Of a DNA stretch of 64,000 nucleotides, positions 35,440 to 46,620 are shown piece after piece. The DNA lies in assembly GCA_023512835.1 (NCBI GenBank), contig CM042085.1, forward strand, positions 5,365,989 through 5,429,988, written 5' to 3'. Every line of letters starts with the position of its first letter. Position 1 is the first letter of the stretch. The translations under genes were made by a program, and so were the position numbers. The notes under the pieces are model-generated. The model saw nothing but the letters and a program-made list of their open reading frames with translations. It did no database searches and was not told where the DNA came from. The stretch is from Taxillus chinensis. Its lineage: Eukaryota; Streptophyta; Magnoliopsida; Santalales; Loranthaceae.

Positions 35440-37830
35440 AAACCAATTATAAACTACGACACTGAAGAACACCCTCCCTTGATTCAAAATTGCATATGCC
35501 CAGCAAGACTCTGAAATGAACGTGTTTAAGTGTTCTTGGGACTGCCTTGGTAAGAATATTTGCATCTATTTTGCAGTTTTGCAAAACCGGAGCATCACAA
35601 TTTTTTCTGCTGCCAACTCACAAACAACGTGATGTTTGATATCAATGTGTTTGGATGAACACTAGATTCTTAGTCACAGCTAAGGCAGAGATGCTGTCAC
35701 TCCATATCTTAGTTGCCTCCTGGTGCTTCCCAATTTCATCCAACAATTTTCTCAACCACACTGCTTGACAAGCAAGTAAGCCGCTACTCCACCTGCTACA
35801 TATTCTGAGCAACAGTAGCTTGTTTTTTGAGCTCCATGAAACGGCTCCTGTCCCAACACTAAAACAGTAACTCGCTGTACTTTTTCAATCATTTAATGAC
35901 CCTGCCCAATCAATGTCAGAGAAACCAATTAAATTAGTTTATGACACTTGAACGTGCCAAATTCCATAATCATGAGTTCCTGCAATATATCTCAATATCC
36001 TTTTCGCAGCTCCAAGATGTTGTTTGTTGAACCGTGCATGAACCTAGAGACAAGTCCGGCAAACAATATCTAGAATGGACCATCCACACCTTCTGTGCCA
36101 TCTTCCTTCACTAATTTGCAGTGGAACATGCCAAACTTCTCTAAGATGTTTGCAACATACTTCTTTTGGGAGAGAAATATTCCATCAATCTCTTGGTTTA
36201 CTTCCATACCTAGAAAACACTGCATTTTTCCCAAGTCTTACATCAAACTTCTGTAACATACACGCCTTGAAATCAAACACTGCAGAATAAGATGACCCCA
36301 TGTAGAACATGTCATAAACATATAGACACACTAATACTTCACATTCACCCCATTTCTTGAAGTACACAGTTAGCTCATTTGCACTTCATTCAAAACCAAT
36401 TTCCAAAAAATATGAATCAATCTTCATATATCAAGCTCTTGCACCTGCTTCTGCCCATATAGTGCTTTTCTAACCTCATAACTTTAGTCTACTTAATGAC
36501 AAGCGTTTTTGATTGTTTAACAACCACTTCTTCCTTGAAATCACCATTGAGAAATGCTAATTTAACATCTAGTTGGCATACTGTTTATTTTTGTCGACCT
36601 GCTATGGCTAGCTAACATATTACGGACTCTTTCAAATATTGCGACTAGTGAGAATGTTTCTTCAACATTAATACCCTCTATTTGATTTGGGTGTATTCTT
36701 TGGCAACAAGTTGTGCTTCTTTACACTTTTGTACACTTCCATCAGAATTACACATGGTTTTAAAAATCCATTTCAAACCAACTATGTTCATGCCAGTAGG
36801 CAAATCAATAAATTCCTAGGTTTTTTTTCCTCATTCGAATGAATGAATTTCTTCATTCATAGCCTTTTTCCATTCCTTACTCTTCACAGCTTCTTCAACC
36901 AACAAAGGATCTGAGGTAAATAATGAAAATGTCGGTGATTCATAAATTTCTTGCAATGACCTTATTTTACTTGGTGGGTTGTCTTTTGAAGATGTTTCAG
37001 TATTTCCAGGTAGGGCCTGTCCTCATAAGGGACACGCCTCTGGAGCCTCGGTAGTGTTGGTGGACGCTGGCTCTTTCCCTTGCGGATTCCGGCGGGGCCT
37101 GGTTCTCGCCGCCCTAATAAGGCACTGGGCCTTTCACCCCCACAACTAGGCTTTTCACCGGGAGTATTCCCCGGAGTATGGGTGCCCTGCACTGTCGGGG
37201 CATAAGACACCGGTGCTTGCACCTTGTGGATGCGCAGCACTTAAGTGTCAGGTGAAGGGAGCCCCCTCCTGACGCCTCTGGTTTGCCCCTTGGCCTACCT
37301 TTGCTCCAGTTAAGGAAAACTAAGGAAAACTAAGTATTGATCCTTGGGCTGCTTTAACCACTGTTCAACCCACTGCTTGGTGCGGATGCTGTTGTTGGGA
37401 AGGTTAACAGGCTTTCTACAGTACCTTGCTTATTTTGTACTTATTCTTCCATTCAAAATTCTATCTTAGACAGTTTCTCATTTATGGCCCAAGTCCACTT
37501 ACTTCCTTCATCCAACATCACATTTCGGCTATCATTTTTTTTTTTTGCTTACAGGATTATATAGTCTAAAATCTAAACGCCTTGAATTGATTTGAATATC
37601 TAATAAATATGCACTGGACCGACTTTGCATCAAGCTCCCTTAGATTGTGAGCAGTTAAGAAAGCAAATGCTATACACCCAAAAAATTTCAAATGACTTAC
37701 AGATGGTTTTCTCCCATACGAAGCTTCAAATGGAGTTTGATGTTGAACTGCTTTTTCTTGGGGATTTTCTACTACACAGAGTGCTATCGGTCAGACCTTT
37801 AAATAGAAGCATATAAGAAAACTACCTTCC
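35440..37830 (-). mobile_element. Decayed Ty1/copia retrotransposon polyprotein
   Basis: On the minus strand the copia polyprotein can be followed in order through many stops and shifts: TPFEASYGRKPSVSHLKFFGC (integrase C-terminal, about 37660-37730), RLYNPVSKK and DEGSKWTWAINEKLS (about 37480-37560), EAVKSKEWKKAMNEEIHSFE (start of reverse transcriptase, about 36840-36900), the damaged active-site region YVYDMFYMGSS in place of YVDD (about 36290-36330), GFSDIDWAGSLND and GAVSWSSKKQATVAQ (RNase H, about 35820-35930), and ILTKAVPRTLKHVHFR near 35510-35560. No LTRs were identified. The element is interrupted at about 37011-37411 by unrelated GC-rich DNA. Confidence 0.85.
37011..37411. mobile_element. 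GC-rich insertion of unknown type within the copia remnant
   Basis: Copia coding similarity stops on one side near 37000-37010 (after CCAGG) and resumes after about 37411 (after ACAGG). Between them lie about 400 bp of clearly GC-richer sequence with no similarity to the polyprotein. The shared CAGG at both edges could be a short target duplication. It has no obvious terminal inverted repeat and does not start TG or end CA. It could be a fragment of another retroelement. Confidence 0.45.
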
Positions 37831-38278
37831 TACAGATTTGGCATGACACACCCACCATCCTAAAAACCAAGTAAGTCATTAACAACTTTATTCAAATTAA
37901 CACCAAACTAAATTATAGAATCATAAAACACAATAGTTTTTATTTTTGAATCACACCAACATGAAGTCATGAACCATCCCAGCGTCATCATTTTGAACCT
38001 CAGCAGTCGCGTGGATCAACGCGCGATGACGCCAGTGGCGTGCCTGTACAGCAAAATCAGAAACAGATATTACAAAAGCACTATTACAAATTTAAAACAA
38101 TGGTCGGGTTGTTGAATGGTCCTTGTTTAATTGTGCTGGGTAACCAAAAACCGAATCTTAATTCGGTAACGTTGAATGAAGGGCTCTCACAACGCGTGCA
38201 TGGTGATGGGCATTGACTTTTCCCCGATTCTGCCACCAGAAGCTAATCGAAGCCGTGTCGCATTCGGACACTCTCATC

Positions 38279-38319
<41 letters not shown>

Positions 38320-38452
38320 GGGACGACGTTCGGTTTTCGGCGGTGGGCGAAATGGTGACTACAAAATTCCACCACGCAACGTGCCGGAGGGCGCGACACG
38401 CTTAGCCTCATCCAACGTGCGCAGCTACGCCCCCTCGCCTCCCATTTTGTTC
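37831..38452. other. Upstream region of the cystatin gene
   Basis: This holds mixed-composition DNA, a (TTA)n microsatellite at 38279-38319 and the distal promoter of the cystatin gene. No gene is seen. Confidence 0.5.
38279..38319. repeat. (TTA)n microsatellite
   Basis: About 13 trinucleotide units in the cystatin promoter. Confidence 0.95.
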
Positions 38453-38460
38453 TATAAATA
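38453..38460 (+). promoter_or_regulatory. TATA box for the cystatin gene
   Basis: TATAAATA lies 144 bp before the ATG at 38597. The predicted leader is about 110 nt. An in-frame ATG-free extension upstream of 38597 is open but lies before this promoter, which supports 38597 as the start. Confidence 0.6.
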
Positions 38461-38596
38461 CCCCATTAAATATCCAATCCAGTGCGTTATTCGTCGCATA
38501 TTACTCAAAAAAACAAGGTCCTCAATTAATTACAAGAATACATCAAATTCATTTTTACTTTTATTTTTGTTTCATCCAATTATCCAAAACAAAGAA

Positions 38597-38759
38597 ATGT
38601 CAACCACACTTGGAGGAATTTCCGATCCCAAGCCGGGATTTCAGAACAGCGCCGACATCGATTCCCTGGCTCGCTTTGCTGTCCAACAGAACAATCAAAA
38701 AGTGGTTTGTCATATCTAATGTTTATTTGTTCTTTACATATACATGCATATACGTATGT

Positions 38760-38809
<50 letters not shown>

Positions 38810-39217
38810 ATGTGTCATTCAAATGAACTGCGAATCAGTTTGGGCAAAACCATTAATTATTTGGGTGAGAAGCAAAACGTACGTACGATGGCCTTTTTTT
38901 TTTCTTTTTTTTCTTTTTGCGGTTTCGTATGTGTATTGTGTAAGACTAAGATTATCCTGCAAAATATAAGTTGACGGTGACATTCATGTATTATATATAC
39001 GTGTTTTCTGCAGAATGGAGCGCTGGAGTTTGTGAAGGTGGTGAGTGTAAAGGAGCAGGTGGTTGCGGGGACGATGTACTACATCACCTTGGAGGCTAAG
39101 GACGGAGGCGGGGAGACCGGGACATATGAAGCCAAGGTGTGGGTGAAGGAATGGGAGAAGTTCAAGCAGTTGCAGGGATTCAAGAAGCTCTCTGGCAGCG
39201 ATGCTGCCTCTGCTTAA
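38597..39217 (+). CDS. Phytocystatin (cysteine proteinase inhibitor)
   Basis: Two exons, 38597-38701 and 39014-39217, join in phase 0 and give 102 residues, typical of a small single-domain plant cystatin. All family marks are present: the plant-specific LARFAV helix motif (residues 24-29), the first inhibitory loop QVVAG (50-54), a second-loop Trp (about residue 82, in VKEWEKF), and YEAKVWVK before it. There is no signal peptide, so the protein is probably cytosolic, and no C-terminal legumain-inhibiting extension. Phytocystatins block papain-family (C1A) proteases by wedging these loops into the active cleft; they act in seed protein turnover, senescence and defence against herbivores. The intron sits just after the LARFAV helix and carries a (TA)n tract at 38764-38805. 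Confidence 0.95.
38764..38805. repeat. (TA)n microsatellite in cystatin intron
   Basis: About 20 TA units within the 312-nt intron. Confidence 0.95.
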
Positions 39218-40260
39218 GCCTTGATCCAAACCACATGCACCACCCTTGATAATAATTAATTAATATCTCCGTGTAATAAATCCTATGGAACACCAATAAG
39301 TTTATTTCTTGTATATACATATATATATATATATGTTCTATGTATTTGTACGCTTTGATCGCTGTAGAAGTCATCGTAATATTGTTGCAAAAATCTACCT
39401 TCTCATTTTTGTTGAGCTGACACATTGCAAATTCATCCCAACCCGAAGACGCAGTCGTAGCTTCTCATTTTGTATGTTTTTTTAGACATCACAATATACT
39501 CCAATCCAACAAAGTCAAACCCAAGAAACTATGTAACATTGTCCGTATGTTTTTACGCAACGCGCATGCCAGATGATCTATTAGCTAGAGAGATAGGAAC
39601 ATGGAGAGGGTTACAGTCAATAAGTGAAAGGGCCCAAAAAAGTACATAAATGAAAACAACTGTAACAACATAAATATCCAATAAAAAATTACAGTGATCC
39701 TTCTAGGATGAGCGGCTCAGGCTGCTTTTTTCTTCATCGCGGGTACTTCAGTGTTTGGACAACATATTCCATGTACCTATCCTTTTGGCTTCTTCTCCCC
39801 CCGCCTTCATAGCTTTTTTTTTTTTTTTTTGTATTTTAGATTACCCCTTGAGATTTGTTGTTCAAGACCAATCAATGCTAATATTAGAAGTCACACACCG
39901 ATATTGGTTACATATTAACTTTATATCTTTTTCTGTTTTTGGACGCCTTTTACGTCATTATTTCCCACCTTCAGTCCTTTTCTTTCCCCCTTTCGATACA
40001 TGTCTTGAAGTGAATCTACGTTGTTACTACGAATCGTATAAAGATCCCAGCAATGCAAGAAAAAAAATAATATAAATAAAATGCATTATGGATTGGATGC
40101 CCATTTAACTCAATCGGTATCCACCAAGTCGTCAACACACAAAGGCAGCATTAGAACCAACACCAACACAAGTTCAACAAAAACCAAATCTTTTCAATCT
40201 TTTTCATTATGCCTTCTTTGCTTTCCACTCCCCCCTTTTTATTCATTCTGCTCCCACACT
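39218..40260. other. Convergent intergenic region (cystatin and UBA gene 3' ends)
   Basis: This holds the 3'-UTRs of two converging genes. A TTTATT near 40238 (AATAAA on the minus strand) may be a poly(A) signal for the UBA gene. No further gene is seen. Confidence 0.45.
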
Positions 40261-42231
40261 CTACAGAGGAGGAGAAACAAATTGCCTGGGTAAGTTAAAA
40301 AGATCGTTCCCCTCAAAAGGGCATGCCCACTCATGGGAAGTGGGGGTGGCTGTCGTTCCACCATGTGCTGATCCACCATCCTGCATTCCAGCAAGAGAGA
40401 CACCATTCATGTTTGAGGAAGTAAAGCGCATACCCTGCCTTGAACTGAGCCCTGGAACATCTGACTCATACAACTGAGCATTCATTCCGGGAGACAATCC
40501 CAACCACAACCCACTCGGCCTTGAGGAAGACAAATTCAGATCCAGCGACCAGTCTATACTGCTGTAATCTAAGTTTGTTGTCGAGCCACCATTATTCCAA
40601 TCCACTGGGGAAGATGACCCTGAAGATCCACTAGAGCCAAGCCCAGAGAAAAGTCCAAGTGAAGCTGCAGCAGCAAGTGTTGAAGAGCTACCTATTCTAC
40701 AGCATGAACTATTAACTTTATTGGCTCCAGGGAAATCTACAGGACTGCAGCCTGGAACAAATTGCTGATGCTGTTGAAGATTTTGCCAGTAAACTGAGTT
40801 TGAGGTTAGATCATTTGAGTTAAGGCTCCTTGCGCTGGGATTATGTTGCAACAGGCCACTAGGCTTCATGATACTAACACCATTAGAATTAGGGCGTCGA
40901 CTGGCAGCTGTTCCAGGTGGAGAGGAGCTCATACTAGTAGCAGCAGTCTGCTCAGCATTGATAGGCTTCTGTCGCTGTACCATGATAACTGGTTCTCTCA
41001 CGGTATCTGGCTGAAGGTTCTTTAGTTCACCCCCGACAGATCCATAATGTGTCTCTAATTTGGCAGGAAGTGGGGAAACATGCAGAGGAGATGTCAAAGG
41101 GTAGGACACTGGAATATTTGATCCTCCCCCGATCCACCTTTTCTCTGGTGGCATCACACTCTGCTGCTGCAGCCCCAAAGACTCCAATTTAGATTGAATT
41201 TTTCTCAAAGGCTGTGCATGTTTGCTTCCCAAATCAGAAGGTGATCCTACACTTACAGCTGTTTTTGTATTTGTATAGTTAAAATCTTTTTCATCCCTTT
41301 TCTGCTGTGTAGAAGTAGATGAGCCGGAGGACTTCTGGGGCAGCTTCACCATGTTTTGGTTGGCAGCTACCGAAAGCCTTGTACCATAACTGACATTTGG
41401 AGATCCATCATTTTCGTCTGGAGCAGAAGGGAGGTCTTGTCTCTGTTCTCTTAAAGCTTCTGCTGCCTTATCAAGATCACCCTCGCAAGTAACAATGGCT
41501 CTTTCAACCTCTTGGGTTGAGCACTTGTACCTAATTTCCATATCTGCAATCTGAGCAAGCTCATCTGATATGTCAAGTTTCAAATTACTCCCATTTCCGA
41601 GGTTTGGATCATTGCATTTATCCGCTCCTTCATGACCTTCAAAAAGCCATGTAACGGATTCCTCTACCTTGCCTTCATTAAGTATAAGAGCCATTGTGGC
41701 TCGCTCTAAAGAAAATCCCATTGCTACAAGTTGTTGTGCAAGTGCTTCGAGCTTTCTTGACATCAAATAGCCTGTGCACCGTTCGTGCAATTCCTGGGCT
41801 CTCCTCTCCTTTTGCCGCCGATGCTTCCTCTCATTTTTCTGACGAATTTTTTCCCGCTTGTCATTGTCAGCTCCTGGAATAAGGTCCTGCTTGACAGCTG
41901 GAGTAGCAGGTTTCTCTTTATGGTCTTCTGACTCCCCAGACCAACTATCATTGTTAGAAACAGAATCATAGTCAGCCCCAGCTCCAAGTGAGTTCCCAGA
42001 TTGGTCATCTGTCTCCTCTATATTTCGAAAGCGGCTATTAGGTTGAGTGGATGGAGCAGAATATGTTGGCACAGGATCAAGCGTGTGGAATGTACCCAAC
42101 AGTGGATTGTATGCACTAGCTGGAATACCACTACCACTACCAGTATTAGAAGCACCCGGGAGCTTGGTAGAGGCCTTTAATTCCTTGCTGGCCTTTTTAT
42201 CCTTGGGCTTAGATTTAGTTGCAGGAGACAT
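40261..42231 (-). CDS. UBA-domain protein (plant-specific, ubiquitin-binding type)
   Basis: The coding region is a single exon of 656 residues. Order of parts: a Lys-rich N-terminus (MSPATKSKPKDKKASKE), an acidic/Ser region, a highly basic helix (DNDKREKIRQKNERKHRRQK, 122-141), a UBA domain at about 160-200 (LEALAQQLVAMGFSLERATM, then WLFEG), a second UBA/CUE-like three-helix unit at about 219-263 (ELAQIADMEIRYKC through LDKAAEALREQ), then a long disordered Ser/Asn/Gly-rich tail. The tail contains WSLDLNLSS, an LxLxL EAR-type motif. UBA domains bind ubiquitin; the function of this plant family is not established to my knowledge. An acceptor (ACAG/TGAATTTG) 24 nt before the ATG and a donor at 48912/48913 imply a 6.7-kb intron in the 5'-UTR. 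Reading frame and length are intact. Confidence 0.85.
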   Translation of the reverse strand: MSPATKSKPKDKKASKELKASTKLPGASNTGSGSGIPASAYNPLLGTFHTLDPVPTYSAPSTQPNSRFRNIEETDDQSGNSLGAGADYDSVSNNDSWSGESEDHKEKPATPAVKQDLIPGADNDKREKIRQKNERKHRRQKERRAQELHERCTGYLMSRKLEALAQQLVAMGFSLERATMALILNEGKVEESVTWLFEGHEGADKCNDPNLGNGSNLKLDISDELAQIADMEIRYKCSTQEVERAIVTCEGDLDKAAEALREQRQDLPSAPDENDGSPNVSYGTRLSVAANQNMVKLPQKSSGSSTSTQQKRDEKDFNYTNTKTAVSVGSPSDLGSKHAQPLRKIQSKLESLGLQQQSVMPPEKRWIGGGSNIPVSYPLTSPLHVSPLPAKLETHYGSVGGELKNLQPDTVREPVIMVQRQKPINAEQTAATSMSSSPPGTAASRRPNSNGVSIMKPSGLLQHNPSARSLNSNDLTSNSVYWQNLQQHQQFVPGCSPVDFPGANKVNSSCCRIGSSSTLAAAASLGLFSGLGSSGSSGSSSPVDWNNGGSTTNLDYSSIDWSLDLNLSSSRPSGLWLGLSPGMNAQLYESDVPGLSSRQGMRFTSSNMNGVSLAGMQDGGSAHGGTTATPTSHEWACPFEGNDLFNLPRQFVSPPL

Positions 42232-43434
42232 CTTGGAATAGATTTGTCAAATTCACTGTAAAGCCAAAGCCATTCCATCAGTCATTAATTAACATCCATA
42301 AAGAACAAAGCATACTGCCCGAGAGCACATTGATGCCAAAACAAATTAATTGCTTGCAGTAATGGTCCAGCATGAATAAACAAACATAAACAGTTGTTTT
42401 ACGATATAGAAACTCTCTTCTATCAACCTACAGTAAATGCAGGACCACCAGAAAGAGAGTGAGGAAGGAATATGACCCACAATTACATTTCTCTTTGAAA
42501 AGATCATTAAGGAAATGTCACTACCATACATAATGTGATTACACCAATAAGCAAGAGTGAGCATAGGGTGATAGGTTGGAATATGACATCTACTGAAAAT
42601 TAAATGATAAACACACCACCCATTTAAGTAGTTAGGGAAGCAATAAGCTGTTACACATCAATTACATAGAACTACAAAACATGATTGATGGCTTATCAAA
42701 TGCAACTCACATAATCCTACTATCTAATTACTAATTTCAACCTGAACAGAGAAACAACTAACATATGCCACTCATAGAAACAAGTTAACAGATGACCCAC
42801 ATCAGATTTATGATTATTGTTTTCATGCGTAAGAAATATGAGGAATTGAAAGGCTATCAGAAAATTATATATTTTCGTGTTGTTTCTAATAGGAAACCAA
42901 ATGAGACCACAGAGGAGAAATTACTTCGACTAATTTGGTCTGTCCTTATACCACAAAACGTAGTAATAGTTAAATGATTTACTAAAAGCAAGAGTGAGCC
43001 TAAGGAAAAAATAATACACAAGAGGTCTAACTAAATGGAGAGAAAATGCAATAAATGATCAAGAATGTGTCATTCCCCCCAAATAAAATTATATGATAAA
43101 AAAATTATAAAATCTAGCCAACAGTTCAAAGAAAACAAGCATCTATGGACAATAAATAATTGATACAGCATTTTTCTCCTATAAATGGATTTAAATAGAC
43201 GAAACAAAACTAGGAAAGGGATTTTTCCATTTTTTTCTTTAATGAAACAATGTTCTACCTTCTAACAGGAGAAAAATACCAAAGGAAAACCTCCTACATA
43301 TTGAGAAGTATAAAATGGGCGAGCACACACACACATATACAAACGAGAAAAGGGGGAATCGCCCCCACAGTGCTATCCCAAGAAAAGAAAAGAAAAAGGA
43401 CACTGCCTTTAGCAGTATTGTGTGTGGGGGTGAT

Positions 43435-43445
43435 TGTGTGTGTGT

Positions 43446-43476
<31 letters not shown>

Positions 43477-43480
43477 GGGG

Positions 43481-43520
<40 letters not shown>
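43435..43520. repeat. (GT)n-(G)22-(TA)n compound microsatellite
   Basis: About 12 GT units pass into an uninterrupted run of about 22 G (43460-43481), then GT units, then about 16 TA units. Confidence 0.95.
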
Positions 43521-43524
<4 letters not shown>

Positions 43525-44779
43525 GTGTATGTATATGTATATATATTGAAAAAATGGACTGCTGCCCAACCATCAAATACTGTGAACCAAGTCAATATAA
43601 ATCTGTTCAAAGTACTTCTATTATTCAGTCCATCTCTAGTATGTTAATGGAAGCCATAGGTGCAATCATCTCTACCATACTCAAATTTAAAAAATCTGAT
43701 AGATTTTTTTCACCTTAATACATGCTGGCAAATATTATGCCAGACCAAAGTTTGTGCTAGCCTCTAATATTCCTATGTGTAGTCCTAAATACATGAAAAC
43801 AATTCTGATCTCTCATCCCTTAAGATTTTAGGAAACATATTCAGGCATAATATAAAATCTGAATGGAAAAGTCAATTTATTCCTCAACATCACTGAAAAT
43901 TTTCATATGATTTTCTTCATTTGCCAATTATGCCGGATTTTGCAAAAAATGTCATACAATAAATCCCAATTTTATGAGAAAAAATATTTTACTCCCACAC
44001 TGTACTCTTTAAAGTACACTTATTGTGGATATAATAATGCTACAGAAATTACTAATTAAATTACAAGTTCTTCATTGTTTGTATTAAATACCAGAAATCG
44101 TAAACAACTTCCTATTTAACAAGGTAAAATAATTTTGCTTTATCAGCATCTTTGAACTTGGGGAACCAAAATTGGACTAAGGAAAACCTATTCGGAGAAT
44201 TATGGCGAATTGGCAAACAAATTACATCACTGCCAACTTATCTTAAAAATCACCAAAACTGGAAGCAACCAAATGAAGGACCTTTCCAAATGTAAACAAA
44301 ATTTAAAGACATCTGTTTCCAAGAATTTCCAACAATCAGTACATATTTAGAATAAAATAGAGGTATGGAACTAAGCAAGCAAGCTATAGACAACACTAGG
44401 AGTTGTACATATGAGGAATATGGGATCCTAGCTCCTTATATAAAAAGGTGAGAGACTAACTCAGGAGCAAAACAACTTCATCAAAGACTTCATTAAATTC
44501 AAAATTTAGATCCACATTGATTGCTTAGAATTAATATTATGTTGTGAGAAACTGGTCTTGCAAATTTGAATTGAAGGGTTAGAACATTTGATAAACATCC
44601 ACAAGAACATGTGCCCCTTTGTATCATCTAGAAAAGTATCTAATATATGGCACTAGATTAATAAAGATAATGAAGTCACTAGATTTATGTAGTTTTTTGA
44701 CGCCATCATCACTTTAATGTTGCCCCTAAAATTCAAGCACTAATGGATATATTGCAAATTTGGCCATCATGAAATTACT

Positions 44780-46620
44780 TTAGTGCAGATGGAGAAAGTT
44801 GGACATAGAGAAAGCTTAGGATAATGTCAATTTGGGTGAGGCAAATGAAGTTTAGAGTATGGAACTATGGATTAAACACTGCAAGTTAGCGCTTTTAAGG
44901 GACTACAACGGGGGGCCCTGTTGCTTTTCCTTTTTGTAATGGAGGTGTTCAAAGAGATGGTATGCTGTGTAGGCCTGTCAATGGCTCAGGTCCAGGCCAG
45001 AGATGGCATGCCTGGACCTGGATTGATAAATTATCATATATTCAGGTTGGGTCCAGTATTATTTGGGTATGCAAATAAATATAAATTTAACAAGAAAATT
45101 ACTAAATTTACTATAAAATACTCAAATAATTAAATTTTAATTATAGAAATATAATATAATCAGATGCCAGGTAATAATTGGGTTGATATTACACATACCA
45201 GACTAGAATAAACAAGTTCGGTTCAGCCTGGGTCCAAGTCTAGACCCAGCCCGTTAACAGGCCTAATGCTGTAGAAGGATATTAAGGTTAGCAATGGGAT
45301 GCTGGTGACTTGGATATTGTATATGTTCTGTTATTCTGTTATTTGCGGATGATACTCAATATTTAGTGATGCGAATGTTAAGAGTATCATCAACCTCAGG
45401 ACTGTCTTGTTGTGTTTGGGTGTAAGTTTGATTAAAAGTGAATTGATTGCAGTTGGTGGTGCTGTGTTAGGGTGAACAGGCATATTCTTGCTAGGTTGTT
45501 AGAGTGTAAAGAAGGAAGGAAGTCTACCACCAACCTCTGTGGGACAGCAGCTTGGGCCCGTATAGGTCAAAGGTGCTTTGGGACCCAATAGTAGTGCATT
45601 TTGAGTGAAGATTTGTAGGGGAGCAACATTGCAACAATGAAGCTTTTAATTCCACAAAGTAGGACGAAGTTCAAAGGTCGTTGGAGGTTGGGGGTTTAGG
45701 GATGAAAACACGTCGAGCGTTTAATGAGGCCCTCTTGGCTAAATGATGTAGGTTTTTTTATGAAAGTTTGTGGCATCAAGTGGTTGATTCCATTTTTGGG
45801 GTGGAAAACGAGGTAAACAATGCTCCCTCAAGAGCAGCTTGTAAAAGGGGTTGGGTGCTGATTGAGAAGGGTTGACTGCTGATTGGGAAGCTTTCTTGTG
45901 GATGGTGAATTAGAAACCATGAAGGAAACCTCTTCCTTTTTGGGACAACCCTTGATGTGGTGGGAGGCCACTAAGGGAGGCCTTCCAGATAAGCTCCCTA
46001 CGATGAAAGGGAGGCCAATCTCGACATTTCATGAAGGGGAGCCTAACATATTACACTTCTCATACATGCCCAAAATTGGGAAGTAGAAAATGTGTTGGTC
46101 TTTTCAGAGATGATGCATCAGAGTTCCTAGCATGAAATCAGCTAGATATGGTGGCATGGAAGAGATGTCCCACTGGTGTTCTTTATGAAGTGGTATTCTA
46201 CACCCAAAATGAGTGCCCTCATCTCCTCGCCAATAGTGGCATCTCATTTGGAGGACAAAATTCCCTCCTCAGATTGCATTCGTGGACAAAAAGCTTACCA
46301 TACAACAGCACCAGTAAAAAGCCTATCGATTGTTCATTGTGAAAGTGCAAAAGAACAAATTGACTCTCTCCTTTTTCATTGTAATTGGGTAGCTCAGGTG
46401 TAGTGTTAGGTTTTCATTGTGATTGGGCTACATTGGGTTAGTAGGAACCATACGGGCATTGAAATTGAGGCATGGAGTGGGCTACGGTTAAGGAGGCAAG
46501 CCAAATAGCATCCGCATTCAGTCCCTTTAACTATATTTTTGGGCAATTTGAAGGGAACAAAATAGTGAGTGTTTTAAGACTCTAAGAAGGGTATCCAACA
46601 CATCAAGGGGGAAGTGTGGT
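44780..46620 (+). mobile_element. Decayed LINE-1 element (RT and 3' region)
   Basis: Plus-strand pieces of a plant L1 reverse-transcriptase ORF occur in order: GALLLFLFVMEVFKEMV near 44912-44962 (the SPFLFVL-type motif), VILLFADDTQYLV near 45332-45372 with the catalytic FADD intact, KSELIAVGG near 45435-45465, VGGLGMKTRRAFNEALLAK near 45690-45745 and KEQIDSLLFHCNW near 46350-46390. Stops and shifts lie between them, so the copy is dead. It is antisense to the UBA gene whose intron it occupies, and is interrupted by the MITE at 44970-45265. Confidence 0.8.
44970..45265. mobile_element. Non-autonomous hAT-type MITE with 8-bp target duplication
   Basis: The element is 296 bp. The left end TAGGCCTGTCAATGG and the reverse complement of the right end TAGGCCTGTTAACGG form terminal inverted repeats (9 of the first 9 bases match, then alternating mismatches, extending to GGTC). 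It is flanked by ATGCTGTG (44962-44969) and ATGCTGTA (45266-45273), an 8-bp target duplication with one change, as expected for hAT transposases. It has no coding capacity and splits the L1 RT reading order cleanly. Confidence 0.85.

Noticed and set aside
38213..38596. In-frame upward extension of the cystatin ORF to a start near 38213.
   Set aside because: It translates the TTA microsatellite and the TATA box at 38453. The cystatin family starts at or near the ATG at 38597.
3002..43520. Short tandem repeats considered as a CRISPR array.
   Set aside because: All are microsatellites or two-copy duplications without regularly spaced unique spacers, in a plant nuclear context.
43239..43718. Overlapping ORFs across the GT/G/TA repeat.
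   Set aside because: They are simple-sequence translations (poly CV, GG, YI) with no coding signal.
45883..46403. Plus-strand ORFs of 64-75 residues that might be small genes.
   Set aside because: They lie inside the decayed LINE-1, and neighbouring motifs (GGLGMK, EQIDSLLFHC) place them in its reading order.
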